Shown here in pieces: positions 18,614-26,778 of a stretch of DNA of 64,000 bases. Source of the stretch: Desulfurococcales archaeon (GTDB taxonomy: Archaea; Thermoproteota; Thermoprotei_A; Sulfolobales; Desulfurococcaceae). The first letter of the stretch is position 1; each line of letters begins with the position of its first letter. The notes beneath the pieces were generated by a model. It had not been told where the DNA came from, searched no databases, and saw nothing but the letters and a program-made list of their open reading frames with translations. The translations under genes were made by a program, and so were the position numbers. The stretch is taken from contig WAPN01000002.1 of assembly GCA_015520735.1 (NCBI GenBank), positions 1-64,000 of the forward strand. The letters are read 5' to 3'.

Positions 18614-19861
18614 TTGAATGCATTAGTGATTAGTTTAGCCAGTGAGCTACATAGCAGGGAATATTATTCGAAGCTGTACGAGAGCTTCAAGAGGTTCTTC
18701 CGAAGCATTGAAGAGGTCGAGATCATTGAAGAACCACAGTATGATGTGCCAGAAATACCGCGGGACGAATACGACCTAGCATTCGTGATCATACTAACAG
18801 GAGGTACCAGCAGGCTCGCCGAACGGGTAGCGAGGAAGCTGAATGTACCAATTGTACTTATAGCTCATAATAGGCATAATAGCCTGGCCTCAGCCCTGAG
18901 TGCTAGGGAGAGGATCAGGAAGCTAGGAGTTAAGGTGCTGCTTGTCCTAGCCAATGACGAATACACTCTAGCCTCTAAGCTAACACCGATAATCAAGGGA
19001 ATAAGTACGGCCATAGCGTTGTCTAGGCTCAGAGTCCTAGAGATAAACAGGGAGGGCCTCCCCAGCCCGAGGGCCAAATACTTCATGGAGGTAACTGGCA
19101 CCAAGGTAGAGGCTGTAAACTATAAAGAAGTATTGGAAAAAGCAATGAACGCTTCCGAGGAGGATCTCAAAGAGATAAGGGATTCCGTAGCATTACACAT
19201 CGATACATCGGGGGTGGACCAGGATTATCTCGACAAGGCACTCAGGATATACTATGCGTTAAGACGCATAGTCCTAGAGAAAGGATATAATGCTGTCTCT
19301 ATAGACTGCTTCCCGTTTCTCATAGAATATGGTGTAACACCTTGTCTAGCCGTGGCAATGCTTAACAATGACGGCATACCTACTGCTTGCGAAGATGATT
19401 TCTACAGCCTCATAATGTTGTTCATAAGCCTAAGCTTCACCGGTAAGCCAGGATGGATAGCAAATCCGAGCGGCGCAACCGATGAGGGATATCTCAGGTT
19501 CGCTCACTGCACAATAGCGCCGAGCCTAGGGAAGAGCTGTTACCTCGTTCCACACTTCGAGACGGGTAAACCATATGCTGTCACATGTAGGCTTTCGGGC
19601 AAGAGGTACGTGTTCGGGAGAATAACAACTAATTATACTGGTATAGTATTGTATCGGGGCAAGAAGATCAATAGCGGCCTGCTCGAGCCAGGATATTGTA
19701 GGACACAACTTATACTCGATACTGGTCCCCTCGATGCGGATAAGTTTATAGAAGGAGCCGTGGGTAACCATCACGTGTTCATGGAGTGGACCAACGATAT
19801 AATAGAGGCTTTCAAGGCCCTGGCATGGTGGATGAATTGGCGTTTAGAGATAAGAAACTAG
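18614..19861 (+). CDS. L-fucose isomerase-like protein
   Basis: About 415 residues. The order of segments resembles the fucose/arabinose isomerase-like group (COG2407): an N-terminal NALVISLASELHSREYY strand, a middle alpha/beta domain, ECF-type segments such as SIDCFPFLIEYGVTPCLAVAMLNNDGIPTACEDD with metal-type acidic residues, a FAHCTIAP segment and a C-terminal GNHHVF motif. It may act on a sugar or on a related polyol; activity is not proven. TTG 18614 has GGGTG 7 bases upstream and starts exactly at the first core strand. ATG 18542 is in frame but would add 24 residues that do not look like part of the fold. The 3' end overlaps the thiL gene. Confidence 0.65.
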   Translation: MNALVISLASELHSREYYSKLYESFKRFFRSIEEVEIIEEPQYDVPEIPRDEYDLAFVIILTGGTSRLAERVARKLNVPIVLIAHNRHNSLASALSARERIRKLGVKVLLVLANDEYTLASKLTPIIKGISTAIALSRLRVLEINREGLPSPRAKYFMEVTGTKVEAVNYKEVLEKAMNASEEDLKEIRDSVALHIDTSGVDQDYLDKALRIYYALRRIVLEKGYNAVSIDCFPFLIEYGVTPCLAVAMLNNDGIPTACEDDFYSLIMLFISLSFTGKPGWIANPSGATDEGYLRFAHCTIAPSLGKSCYLVPHFETGKPYAVTCRLSGKRYVFGRITTNYTGIVLYRGKKINSGLLEPGYCRTQLILDTGPLDADKFIEGAVGNHHVFMEWTNDIIEAFKALAWWMNWRLEIRN

Positions 19862-20856
19862 GGGAGATCGGAGAGGAAGAACTGGTAGAGATTATCATCA
19901 AGTATCTCGACCCGCCAAAGCAATATGAGCATCTCCCACCCGGAGATGACGCACGAGATTTTTTACCTACTGGCCCAAAGCTTGTTTTCTCAAGCGACGC
20001 ATACAGCTTCTCGTCTCTGAAACTGCCTTGGAGAACATGGCGTGACGCTGGATGGGCCGGAGCAGTCGGATGTATAAGTGATCACTTCTCTAAAGGATCA
20101 ATACCCTATGCAGCTATGATAAATCTAGGGCTCAGCTCGGAGATGAGGCTAGCGGATTTCATTGATCTGATCGAGGGGGTTAGGGAGGCATTATCAGCCT
20201 ATAATATAGTGTATGCTGGCGGAGACCTCAACTCGTCCAAGGATCCATGGATATCCACTAGTATAATAGGCTATACCACGGCCAAGAAGCCTCCTAGGAG
20301 AAGCGGTGCTAGGCCAGGCGACAAGATAGTGGTCACTGGCCTCTACGGAGCTATGGGCATAGTCTCACTGGATGGGATAGATGAGGCTTCAAGACATGAA
20401 TGGATCATTGAGGCTACCAGGAGGCCTAGGCCATGGATCGAGGCAAGTATAGTTGTGGCATATTATTATAGATGGATAGATGCCTCGATGGATGTGAGCG
20501 ACGGCCTATCCTATACACTATACGTGATGGCTAGAGAAGCCGGGTTATCGGTACGGTTAACCTCTCCTCCCCGATACTTCGGTGAGCTCAAAGAATACTG
20601 TAGAGGAAGGGGAGATCCGGAGAGATGTATTATTGAGAGGTGCTTGGCCGGCGGCGAGGAGTACGGCGTCGTAATGGCTATTAATGAGAAATACGTCGGG
20701 GAGGTAACCGAGATGCTCGAAAAATTTGGTGTCCCCTACGCCATTATAGGGGAGTTTATAGAGAGAGGTACCCCTGGTGAGATCTTCTGGCGCGGAGAAA
20801 AGATCGGGATTGTGAGATGGGATCAGTTCCTTGGCTGGAGGAAAAAGAATAGTTAG
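19825..20856 (+). CDS. thiL: Thiamine-monophosphate kinase-like protein
   Basis: About 343 residues of the PurM/ThiL ATP-grasp-unrelated kinase fold. Motifs: LGEIGEEELVEII at the N-terminus, PPGDDARDF (ATP/Mg2+-binding GDDA), SSDAYSFSSLKLP, YAGGDLNSS, TGLYGAMG and DVSDGLSYTL. ThiL converts thiamine monophosphate to the diphosphate with ATP. The 5' end overlaps the fucose-isomerase-like gene by about 37 bases. Start ATG 19825 or TTG 19837 (with GGTGG upstream) are both possible; ATG 19786 looks too far upstream. The end overlaps the convergent HTH gene by 4 bases. Slightly long for ThiL, and the N-terminal DAYSFSS deviates from the usual T-D motif, so another substrate is possible. Confidence 0.72.
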   Translation: MVDELAFRDKKLGEIGEEELVEIIIKYLDPPKQYEHLPPGDDARDFLPTGPKLVFSSDAYSFSSLKLPWRTWRDAGWAGAVGCISDHFSKGSIPYAAMINLGLSSEMRLADFIDLIEGVREALSAYNIVYAGGDLNSSKDPWISTSIIGYTTAKKPPRRSGARPGDKIVVTGLYGAMGIVSLDGIDEASRHEWIIEATRRPRPWIEASIVVAYYYRWIDASMDVSDGLSYTLYVMAREAGLSVRLTSPPRYFGELKEYCRGRGDPERCIIERCLAGGEEYGVVMAINEKYVGEVTEMLEKFGVPYAIIGEFIERGTPGEIFWRGEKIGIVRWDQFLGWRKKNS

Positions 20857-21266
20857 CTGTAAAACAGTATATGTCTAGGATCTATGCCCCCGAAGATTCT
20901 TGGACATATATCACAGGTTGAAGGATTAACATCATCTATCTCCGCGTGGAACTTGCATACATATTTTCTCGCCAGAACATACAGTGTGAGAGCCGATAAC
21001 AAAGCGACAACATCTTCAACCCCGATCCCGTTGTTCATAACGGAGTCCGCGATATGATCCAGAATCCTCACCACGTCGGGATATATTGAGAAATCTATGT
21101 ATTTTCCTCGTTCGCCCTTCAAGTACCTCGTCACAAGTGATCTGGATAGGCCTAGAAGCCGCGCTACTTCTGCTGGTCTAGCACCCTTGTATCTCAGCCT
21201 GACCACTAGGAGCCTTCGTAGGCTCGGATATACATATTTGTCTGCTATGGTGAAGATACTCTTCAA
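20853..21266 (-). CDS. HTH transcriptional regulator with C-terminal Cys/His motif
   Basis: 137 residues. A helix-turn-helix lies at about 29-50 (ARPAEVARLLGLSRSLVTRYLKG). A helical middle is followed by CxxH at 104-107 and CxxC at 118-121, which may bind zinc or an Fe-S cluster. This is the plan of the archaeal COG2522-type regulators. The TTG start abuts the TAA of the DUF438 gene upstream, so the two are one transcription unit. The regulator could control that unit through the GTTGACA dyad at its promoter (inference). Confidence 0.75.
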   Translation of the reverse strand: MKSIFTIADKYVYPSLRRLLVVRLRYKGARPAEVARLLGLSRSLVTRYLKGERGKYIDFSIYPDVVRILDHIADSVMNNGIGVEDVVALLSALTLYVLARKYVCKFHAEIDDVNPSTCDICPRIFGGIDPRHILFYS

Positions 21267-22571
21267 TTAGAGCACCATTATCTTCTCCTTTATCTCCTCT
21301 GGGTTTGAGACTATTTCGGTCATGTCTTCAACTATCTCTAGAGTACCCATGTATTTACCCTTATCATTCCTCACGCCGACTATTAGCACTCTTATTATTC
21401 TTCCTCCCATCCTTGTCCAGAATTCTCGATAAGTTAATCCCTGCTTCTTGAGGAGCTCGACATTCTTCATCACATACTTCTCTAGTCTCGGTGGGTGGCA
21501 GTACCCTATCTTCCTCCCGATAATGGTTTTGCTACGCGGAAATCCCATTGCGAGCTTGCTCATCGTGAAGAATCTGACCCTGTCATTGTTGTCGGCGTAG
21601 GTAATCTCGAGCGGTAAATGTTTAAATATGCTGATTATTTCTTCTCGTCGAAGGAAACCTGTCTCTAGGTCTATATCGTCGTCCCTCACAACCCTGTATT
21701 TATCCGGAATAATTTCTCCCACCACCTTCTTGATCTCCGGCGGTAGTTTCTCGAATTTATCCACTGGTATTTCTCCCGCGATCATGTATGGGTACACCGG
21801 CTTTGAACGAGGCACCCATTTCTTCCCTGATGATACTATGTATCCGAACTCCTCGGCCAGCTCATGTATTGCGGCCCACTCTCCCTCGCCTAGTAGGGTC
21901 CAGGCCGTGGGATACAGGATCTTATTCTCTCTGAACGCTATATCGGTTACATCCATGGATATTTTTACGAGGGTTTCAGCTAGCTTGTCTATTTCTTCTA
22001 CCGTCCCGGGCTTCTCGCCGAGAATCTTCCTTATCTCCATTATTACTTGGTCTTCCCTGCCCCACAATACTCTAGGGATAGCGTCTATTCCTCGTTTCTC
22101 GAGGTAGGGGAAGAGGAGCATCTGGTTCTTCCTGTAATGTTTCCTGATCATGCCTTTGAGATTGTCGAGGATATTGAAAATTATGCCGAGATACCTTTTC
22201 TTTTCAGCTATACTCTGAGTATTCTTAATGGCCGAGGCATATAGTGATAAAGCTTCCGCTGTCTTCATTATCTCTATATTTTCTCTTATTAGTAGATCGA
22301 GCGGGTGTCCTTCCGGAACCCCTTCCAGTTCCTGTGTGGCGAGATATTCTCGGAACATGTCAACGTGGATATCGCAGACTTTAAGAATGTCTTCTGGCTT
22401 TACTCCTTCACGCATGAGCTGTTGTTCAATGAGCGCTATTTCGAAGGGACTTATATCCCTAAGTATCTCCCGGTATTTCTGCTTGAGTTCCTCCGGGTCA
22501 GCGCCCATGGTTATTTCTTTGAGTATCTGTTTTACCAACTGGATTTTCTGTTCTCGAGTCATAGTTGACAC
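21267..22571 (-). CDS. DUF438 protein with hemerythrin-like and PAS-like domains
   Basis: 434 residues. The N-terminal DUF438 region (about 10-80, FEIALIEQQLMREGVKPEDILKVCD) leads to a hemerythrin-like four-helix domain (about 85-260) with HPLDLL, an H-x4-QMLLFPYLEKRG helix and a FRENKILYPTAW helix. A C-terminal PAS-like domain (about 320-425) holds KTIIGRKIGYCHPP. Such proteins are thought to sense oxygen, NO or redox state through a diiron site; none is well characterised in this group. GTG 22571 or ATG 22562 can be the start; a perfect dyad covers the GTG. It is directly followed by the HTH gene. Confidence 0.82.
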   Translation of the reverse strand: MSTMTREQKIQLVKQILKEITMGADPEELKQKYREILRDISPFEIALIEQQLMREGVKPEDILKVCDIHVDMFREYLATQELEGVPEGHPLDLLIRENIEIMKTAEALSLYASAIKNTQSIAEKKRYLGIIFNILDNLKGMIRKHYRKNQMLLFPYLEKRGIDAIPRVLWGREDQVIMEIRKILGEKPGTVEEIDKLAETLVKISMDVTDIAFRENKILYPTAWTLLGEGEWAAIHELAEEFGYIVSSGKKWVPRSKPVYPYMIAGEIPVDKFEKLPPEIKKVVGEIIPDKYRVVRDDDIDLETGFLRREEIISIFKHLPLEITYADNNDRVRFFTMSKLAMGFPRSKTIIGRKIGYCHPPRLEKYVMKNVELLKKQGLTYREFWTRMGGRIIRVLIVGVRNDKGKYMGTLEIVEDMTEIVSNPEEIKEKIMVL

Positions 22572-22579
22572 ATGTCAAC
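22564..22579. promoter_or_regulatory. Perfect GTTGACA/TGTCAAC dyad over the DUF438 start
   Basis: Arms GTTGACA (22564-22570) and TGTCAAC (22573-22579) are exact reverse complements with a 2-base spacer. It overlaps the GTG start at 22571 and lies about 25 bases downstream of a TATA-like TTTAATAG block on the coding strand. A protein bound here would block initiation of transcription or translation. The downstream HTH protein is the obvious candidate binder (inference). Confidence 0.55.
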
Positions 22580-22618
22580 ACCATGACTGACTCTATCTAT
22601 AACCCCTATTAAACATAC

Positions 22619-22642
22619 CTAAACCTATAGGTAAACCTATAG
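22619..22642. repeat. Tandem 12-bp repeat upstream of the DUF438 promoter
   Basis: Two 12-base units, CTAAACCTATAG and GTAAACCTATAG, lie head to tail and differ at one base. They contain a 10-base palindrome ACCTATAGGT at 22623-22632. The second unit overlaps the stop codon of polB2. The position just upstream of the DUF438 TATA region suggests an activator or repressor site. Confidence 0.5.
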
Positions 22643-24586
22643 AAGGAATGTGTCCCCAGGGCTTGGTAGTTCTCTGCGTGCGTTCTCAAGGAGCTCCAAG
22701 TAGTAGTCCCGATCATATGATCCTCTGTACTCGAGCGTGGGGATAAGCTTTCTTCCTGGCCCGACAATGTAGGCCGTCTCCATGGCCTTGCCCGTCATAA
22801 GTACAGTTATGCTACCTGACTGTGTTGACGGTTTCTTGGAGGGACGCGTTATCCTTCTCCTTATGACGAGCTGCCATGCTTCGACGTCTCCATTTCTTAT
22901 CTTTTCTGCATACTCGTCGAATACATGGTATGCTTCTCTCAACATACCCCTGAACGTTGCGGGATCCTCTGCTCCGCTCAGAATCCCTATTGCCTTCTCT
23001 TGGGCCTCCTTAATTATTGGTGGCGTATCCTTCCTCGCGGCCATAACCCCCTTGATCTTCACGTCGCCGTTCTTCAATGCACCATAGTACCTGTTAGCTG
23101 CTCCGAAGCCTTTCTTGGTTAGGGGTATATAGAGCCACTTATAGTCTGCCTCAACCTTTGCCTTGAAATCGGTTGCTTTGACCACTAGGTCTCTTATTTC
23201 TTCACAGCTCTTATCCTCTGGGTGTTTGACGAATAAGCTGTCGACGAGGACATGGATCACTGTGCATCCATTCTCTTCCAGGATCTTTCTGGCTGTACCT
23301 ATGATGTACCTATCCATACTGGTCACTGTCTCGTGGGCCATTATTGATCCGAACATGCTTTTCCTATAGCCAAGATAGCCGAAGCTTGCCACCAGTATCC
23401 ATTTGATAGATGACTGCCTCTCGTCCAGCACCTCTTTTAGCTTTGGATCACTTGTTCTCTTCATTTCCTCCTTTATCTTCTCCCTGAGATCCACTAGTCT
23501 CTCGAGAACAAGCGAGACTATGCCCCGGCGCTCAAAACATATCTTGTGGCCCGTGCCGGGTAGTCTGACGGCGTCACGGCAGGAGGGATCATCGACTGTT
23601 TCTCCACTAATATTATACTTGGCTATTATGCTGGGGTAAAGGCTGTTGAAGTCTATCTGGCAAATCCCCCAGTATAAGCCTGGTCGTGGGGTGTAGACTG
23701 CTCCCCCACGATCATACTGTAGTAGCTCTCGTAGGGGTCTCCAGGGCTCGACCCTGCCGTGCCCGGGGACTGCTAGGTATTTCTTCTTCCTTGCCTCGAG
23801 GGCCTCTATTGTGGTCAGTACTCTACCTATACTGGCGCCGCTGAGCATTCTCAGAGGGGTATAGCTCAACCTGCTCCACATGACAAGGCCGTGGTAACCA
23901 GTGAATGTTGTCGACCTGTCTATTCTCACATGGGATATCCTTGATGCCTCGAAGCCTCTGGATACGAGCTCCGCTATCGTTGGGGAGGAAGCTATGAGTA
24001 CATCGTAGTGTTTCCCGCTTAGATATACTGGTAGCTCTTCCACTGCTACCCTGTCTTCTCCCCATTCACCTCTTATGATGACATGTGTAGCGAAGCCGAG
24101 GCCGGGTACCTCTATCTCTCCATAAACCTCTATTATCTCGGCCCACTTGAACGGGGGGATAGACTCATCATCGAGTACCTCGGCCCTCCTACCATTGATG
24201 CTTATGAGCGAGGAGGGCTTGGCCCCGAGCCTCCACAGGGCCTCAACGAGGGGGTCTGGCACAGTATTCACGGGTTCGCCAGCCCCCAGCCTCGGGGCCT
24301 GGGAGAGCATCTTCTTCAACGCATAGTAGTCACTCGTCTCAAACACAACTATGTCTGTACCCCTACGGTAGTAGGGTGGCTCGAGCCATTCCTCAACCCA
24401 TGCCTTCCTGACGTACCGGGAGCTCATAAGGTCTCTGGCCAGGTTCTCCGGGGAGACCCATGGCCTAATATATCCTCTGAACCCTGGGTCTATTCTCGCA
24501 CGGATAATTCTATCCCTGTCTTTCAGGACTAGATCTAGTCCGCCCCCATGCAGGGGGAACGCGTCGAGGAGCCAGCCCCGGGGCAT
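22637..24586 (-). CDS. polB2: Archaeal family-B DNA polymerase PolB2 with altered catalytic motif
   Basis: 649 residues. Polymerase motif A is intact in form (IDFNSLYPSI, 311-320, Asp312). Motif B region K395...FGYLGYRKSMFG is present. Motif C reads HVLVDSLF (about 445-452) where active family-B enzymes have YGDTDSLF, so the first catalytic Asp is Leu and only Asp449 remains. No clear exonuclease motifs are seen in the first 300 residues. This fits the archaeal PolB2 group, once called inactivated but reported in Sulfolobus to act in lesion bypass. ATG start has GTGAGGA upstream. It follows the small protein and RadA-like genes in one operon. Confidence 0.85.
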   Translation of the reverse strand: MPRGWLLDAFPLHGGGLDLVLKDRDRIIRARIDPGFRGYIRPWVSPENLARDLMSSRYVRKAWVEEWLEPPYYRRGTDIVVFETSDYYALKKMLSQAPRLGAGEPVNTVPDPLVEALWRLGAKPSSLISINGRRAEVLDDESIPPFKWAEIIEVYGEIEVPGLGFATHVIIRGEWGEDRVAVEELPVYLSGKHYDVLIASSPTIAELVSRGFEASRISHVRIDRSTTFTGYHGLVMWSRLSYTPLRMLSGASIGRVLTTIEALEARKKKYLAVPGHGRVEPWRPLRELLQYDRGGAVYTPRPGLYWGICQIDFNSLYPSIIAKYNISGETVDDPSCRDAVRLPGTGHKICFERRGIVSLVLERLVDLREKIKEEMKRTSDPKLKEVLDERQSSIKWILVASFGYLGYRKSMFGSIMAHETVTSMDRYIIGTARKILEENGCTVIHVLVDSLFVKHPEDKSCEEIRDLVVKATDFKAKVEADYKWLYIPLTKKGFGAANRYYGALKNGDVKIKGVMAARKDTPPIIKEAQEKAIGILSGAEDPATFRGMLREAYHVFDEYAEKIRNGDVEAWQLVIRRRITRPSKKPSTQSGSITVLMTGKAMETAYIVGPGRKLIPTLEYRGSYDRDYYLELLENARRELPSPGDTFLL

Positions 24587-24626
24587 ATTTCTTCCTCACT
24601 GGTATTATTGATCATTCATCCTATTA

Positions 24627-24881
24627 TCATTTTTCATCAGCCATGTTAACGCCCTGAAGCCCGGCAATCCTCCTAAGCATGTGGAGGACTATTATCTCGA
24701 AGGGGTCGGGAGGAGGCGAGACGTGGAGGTAGGCCGTGATGGTCTCCTCGATACCATCGAGGAGAGATTCGAGGACTGTTGCCTCGCTGCGGGGCAGATA
24801 CCTGATCGTCTTCTTGATCCTCTCTAGCTCCCTATAGACAGCCATTCTGTAAGACGGCGTTGTACGCCCCACGGCCCCCAC
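24627..24881 (-). CDS. Small helical protein of the PolB2 operon
   Basis: Up to 84 residues, with two amphipathic helices (RELERIKKTIRYLPRSEATVLESLLDGIEETITAYL and PDPFEIIVLHMLRRIAGL). No known domain recognised. The first in-frame GTG at 24881 would overlap the RadA-like gene by 58 bases. ATG 24845 would leave 72 residues and an overlap of 22 bases. Either way translation is probably coupled to the upstream gene. It lies 40 bases before polB2, so it may be a partner or an accessory factor of the polymerase (inference from position). Confidence 0.65.
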   Translation of the reverse strand: MGAVGRTTPSYRMAVYRELERIKKTIRYLPRSEATVLESLLDGIEETITAYLHVSPPPDPFEIIVLHMLRRIAGLQGVNMADEK

Positions 24882-25474
24882 CCCTCAAGCAGTTCTAGCG
24901 GAAAAGAAGAGCAGATCCCCTCCCGTGGCCCAGGATACTTCCTCAGGTAGAGGTAGCCCCTATCACCCCTCCTCCTGAGCTCCACCAATACATGGACGCT
25001 ATGGCTATGATACTTTCCTCCCTCGGCGATTCTTCCTAGCCTGCTCCTCGTGTTAAATAATACTATTCTGAGCCCTCCCGATAATCTGCGGAGAACCCCC
25101 ACTATCCTAGTAGCTTCGCAGTAGCCTCTAATACTCTGAGCAATGAATGTGAACGGGTACTTGACCACGAGCGTCCCGGAAGCATTCTCGAGAGTCTCTA
25201 GAACGCCTATCAGGTCATTAACACGGAAAGCTCTCGAGACCATGATGTTATCGATACTGCCCCCGAGCCTCCTAGCGAGCCTGGAGACGAGGTAGGGGTC
25301 TAGGCCGCCGAAATCCGTGTTGATCACAAGATATACTGTATCATACCTGCTCCTGAACGCCACGGTATAATGCATCACTAGATCGACTATTCTATCGTCA
25401 CCGTAGAACTCTATCATCCAGTGCCTCGGCACAGGCCCTAGTGCATCATCAATGATACTGATACCTGTAATCAC
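24824..25474 (-). CDS. RadA/RecA-like protein with degenerate ATP-binding site
   Basis: 216 residues with the layout of a RadA/KaiC core: a TGISIIDDALG-type start, a position equal to Walker A that reads EFYGDDRIV with no GKT/S, and a position equal to Walker B that reads LRIVLFNT with Asn in place of Asp. It is therefore probably not an ATPase and may be a structural paralogue of the recombinase. The GTG start has GAGGGA 6 bases upstream. It is first in the operon with the small helical protein and PolB2. I recall the same partnership in other archaea, but this needs checking. Confidence 0.7.
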   Translation of the reverse strand: MITGISIIDDALGPVPRHWMIEFYGDDRIVDLVMHYTVAFRSRYDTVYLVINTDFGGLDPYLVSRLARRLGGSIDNIMVSRAFRVNDLIGVLETLENASGTLVVKYPFTFIAQSIRGYCEATRIVGVLRRLSGGLRIVLFNTRSRLGRIAEGGKYHSHSVHVLVELRRRGDRGYLYLRKYPGPREGICSSFPLELLEGWGPWGVQRRLTEWLSIGS

Positions 25475-25613
25475 AGCTTATCCCTCATTGATCATTAAAA
25501 CACTATAATAGGAGGAGAGCATGCCGAAACTATTCTTTCACTATTATTTGCATAATTAATCAGATAAATGATATAATCATCTAAAATCAAGAAGAACATG
25601 AGGGGAAACACTT

Positions 25614-26090
25614 ATGAATAGTCAGGAAATAGCGGAGCTCTTAAGGAATATGAGTGAAAAAGAGAAGAATTACTCCGAAGAACTCAATAATCTTTCGGAA
25701 AAGTTCAGGCATCCAGTCCTTCAAGCACTGATCAGAGGCATAGCCAAGGATAGTGAGAAGCATAGCATTTTCTATGCTGCACTAGCCAAACTGGTCGGGG
25801 AGATACAGCCGATGATAACCGAGGAAGAGCTAGAGATTATCAGGGAGGGACTTGAGAAACATATAGAGACCGAGACGGAAATGATCGAGTTCACACGCAG
25901 ACTAGCAGGAGAAACAAGTGATCCTAGACAGAAACTTATTCTCCTAGCCATATATGAGGATGAGGTCAAGCATCACAAGATACTGCTTGACATACACAGG
26001 AACATCGCGGAGAAAGAAGCGTTCACCGAGGAACAACTATGGGACTCTGTATGGAAGGATAGCCCATGGCACGGTGCCCCCGGGGGCTAG
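25614..26090 (+). CDS. Ferritin-like diiron protein
   Basis: 158 residues, predicted four-helix bundle. Metal-type motifs fall in the ferritin-like pattern: an early Glu in EKNYSEELNNL, DSEKHSIFY (E-x2-H type), a third-helix EKHIETETEMIEF and a fourth-helix EDEVKHHKIL (E-x2-H). It is a rubrerythrin/ferritin-like protein without a rubredoxin domain, so it may reduce peroxide, store iron or perform another oxidation. ATG start with AGGGG upstream. Standing alone, divergent from the PolB2 operon. Confidence 0.78.
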   Translation: MNSQEIAELLRNMSEKEKNYSEELNNLSEKFRHPVLQALIRGIAKDSEKHSIFYAALAKLVGEIQPMITEEELEIIREGLEKHIETETEMIEFTRRLAGETSDPRQKLILLAIYEDEVKHHKILLDIHRNIAEKEAFTEEQLWDSVWKDSPWHGAPGG

Positions 26091-26778
26091 GGTTCTAGGG
26101 CCCAGTGTCCTCCCATCAATAATTTTCATCGCTAATAAATGCTAGTAGGCAAGACCTTAAGTGCTTTTACTTGGTTTCCAATTTCTAATTCCATAAGTAG
26201 AGTAGGGCTAGCCTTGGTATGGGTACACTAGCTTCATATACACCTCATGGAGCTCAGTCAAGGACGAACCTCCTACTTCTCCCATTTGAGGGGAGATAAC
26301 TTAGCCTAATGTTTATAGCACAAATATCATTTGCCCGGAATTATCCTACTACCTAGCTTAGCTATTCTTAGCTGGATTTTTAATCGTCCTTACTTTTAAA
26401 AACGTATATCTGTGAAGGTTCGCTTGTAAATAGATCTATTGAAAAGGAAGAATTCCGATTACCTTTATTTGATTCTCTACAGTCTATTGACGAATCCTGC
26501 GCCTTGAAGTACTCTTCTTGGTCTTTTTCAACCACTTTTTCTCATAACATCTACGCGCATTCCCTATAACATAGACATAATTGCTTCTCCCTGTAACTTC
26601 CTCAATTATTTCAGCAGTTTTATAGATGATGTTACGGCTTTGAGTAGTGCTGGGAAGAGGGATGTATGGTTTGTTTCAGCCCTTACACGGTTCTTCATGG
26701 CCCTTTTTAGGGGTGGGCTCTGCCCGGGGTCCTCATCACTTTCGAGTCTATGCTATTGTTATCCTTATCCCCTGTTAT
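26091..26778. other. Intergenic region with a possible gene remnant
   Basis: About 690 bases between the ferritin-like gene and the NhaC gene. Most of it has no open frame. The part at 26484-26698 on the minus strand shows protein-like sequence broken by a frameshift and is listed separately. I see no RNA gene in the remainder. Confidence 0.5.
26484..26698 (-). pseudogene. Possible small gene remnant with a frameshift
   Basis: On the minus strand an ATG at 26698 begins MKNRVRAETNHTSLFPALLKAV. In another frame from about 26630 a continuous peptide follows, IIYKTAEIIEEVTG..., rich in basic residues near its end (KKWLKKTKK), to a stop at 26484-26486. The composition is that of a real protein and the two pieces join in a natural way at about 26630. 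I do not recognise the family; a decayed transposase or nucleic-acid-binding protein is possible. Weak evidence. Confidence 0.3.

Noticed and set aside
24083-24532. 149-residue open frame antisense to polB2
   Set aside because: It has no start signals or recognisable domain, and the polB2 frame with motif A and motif C is certain.
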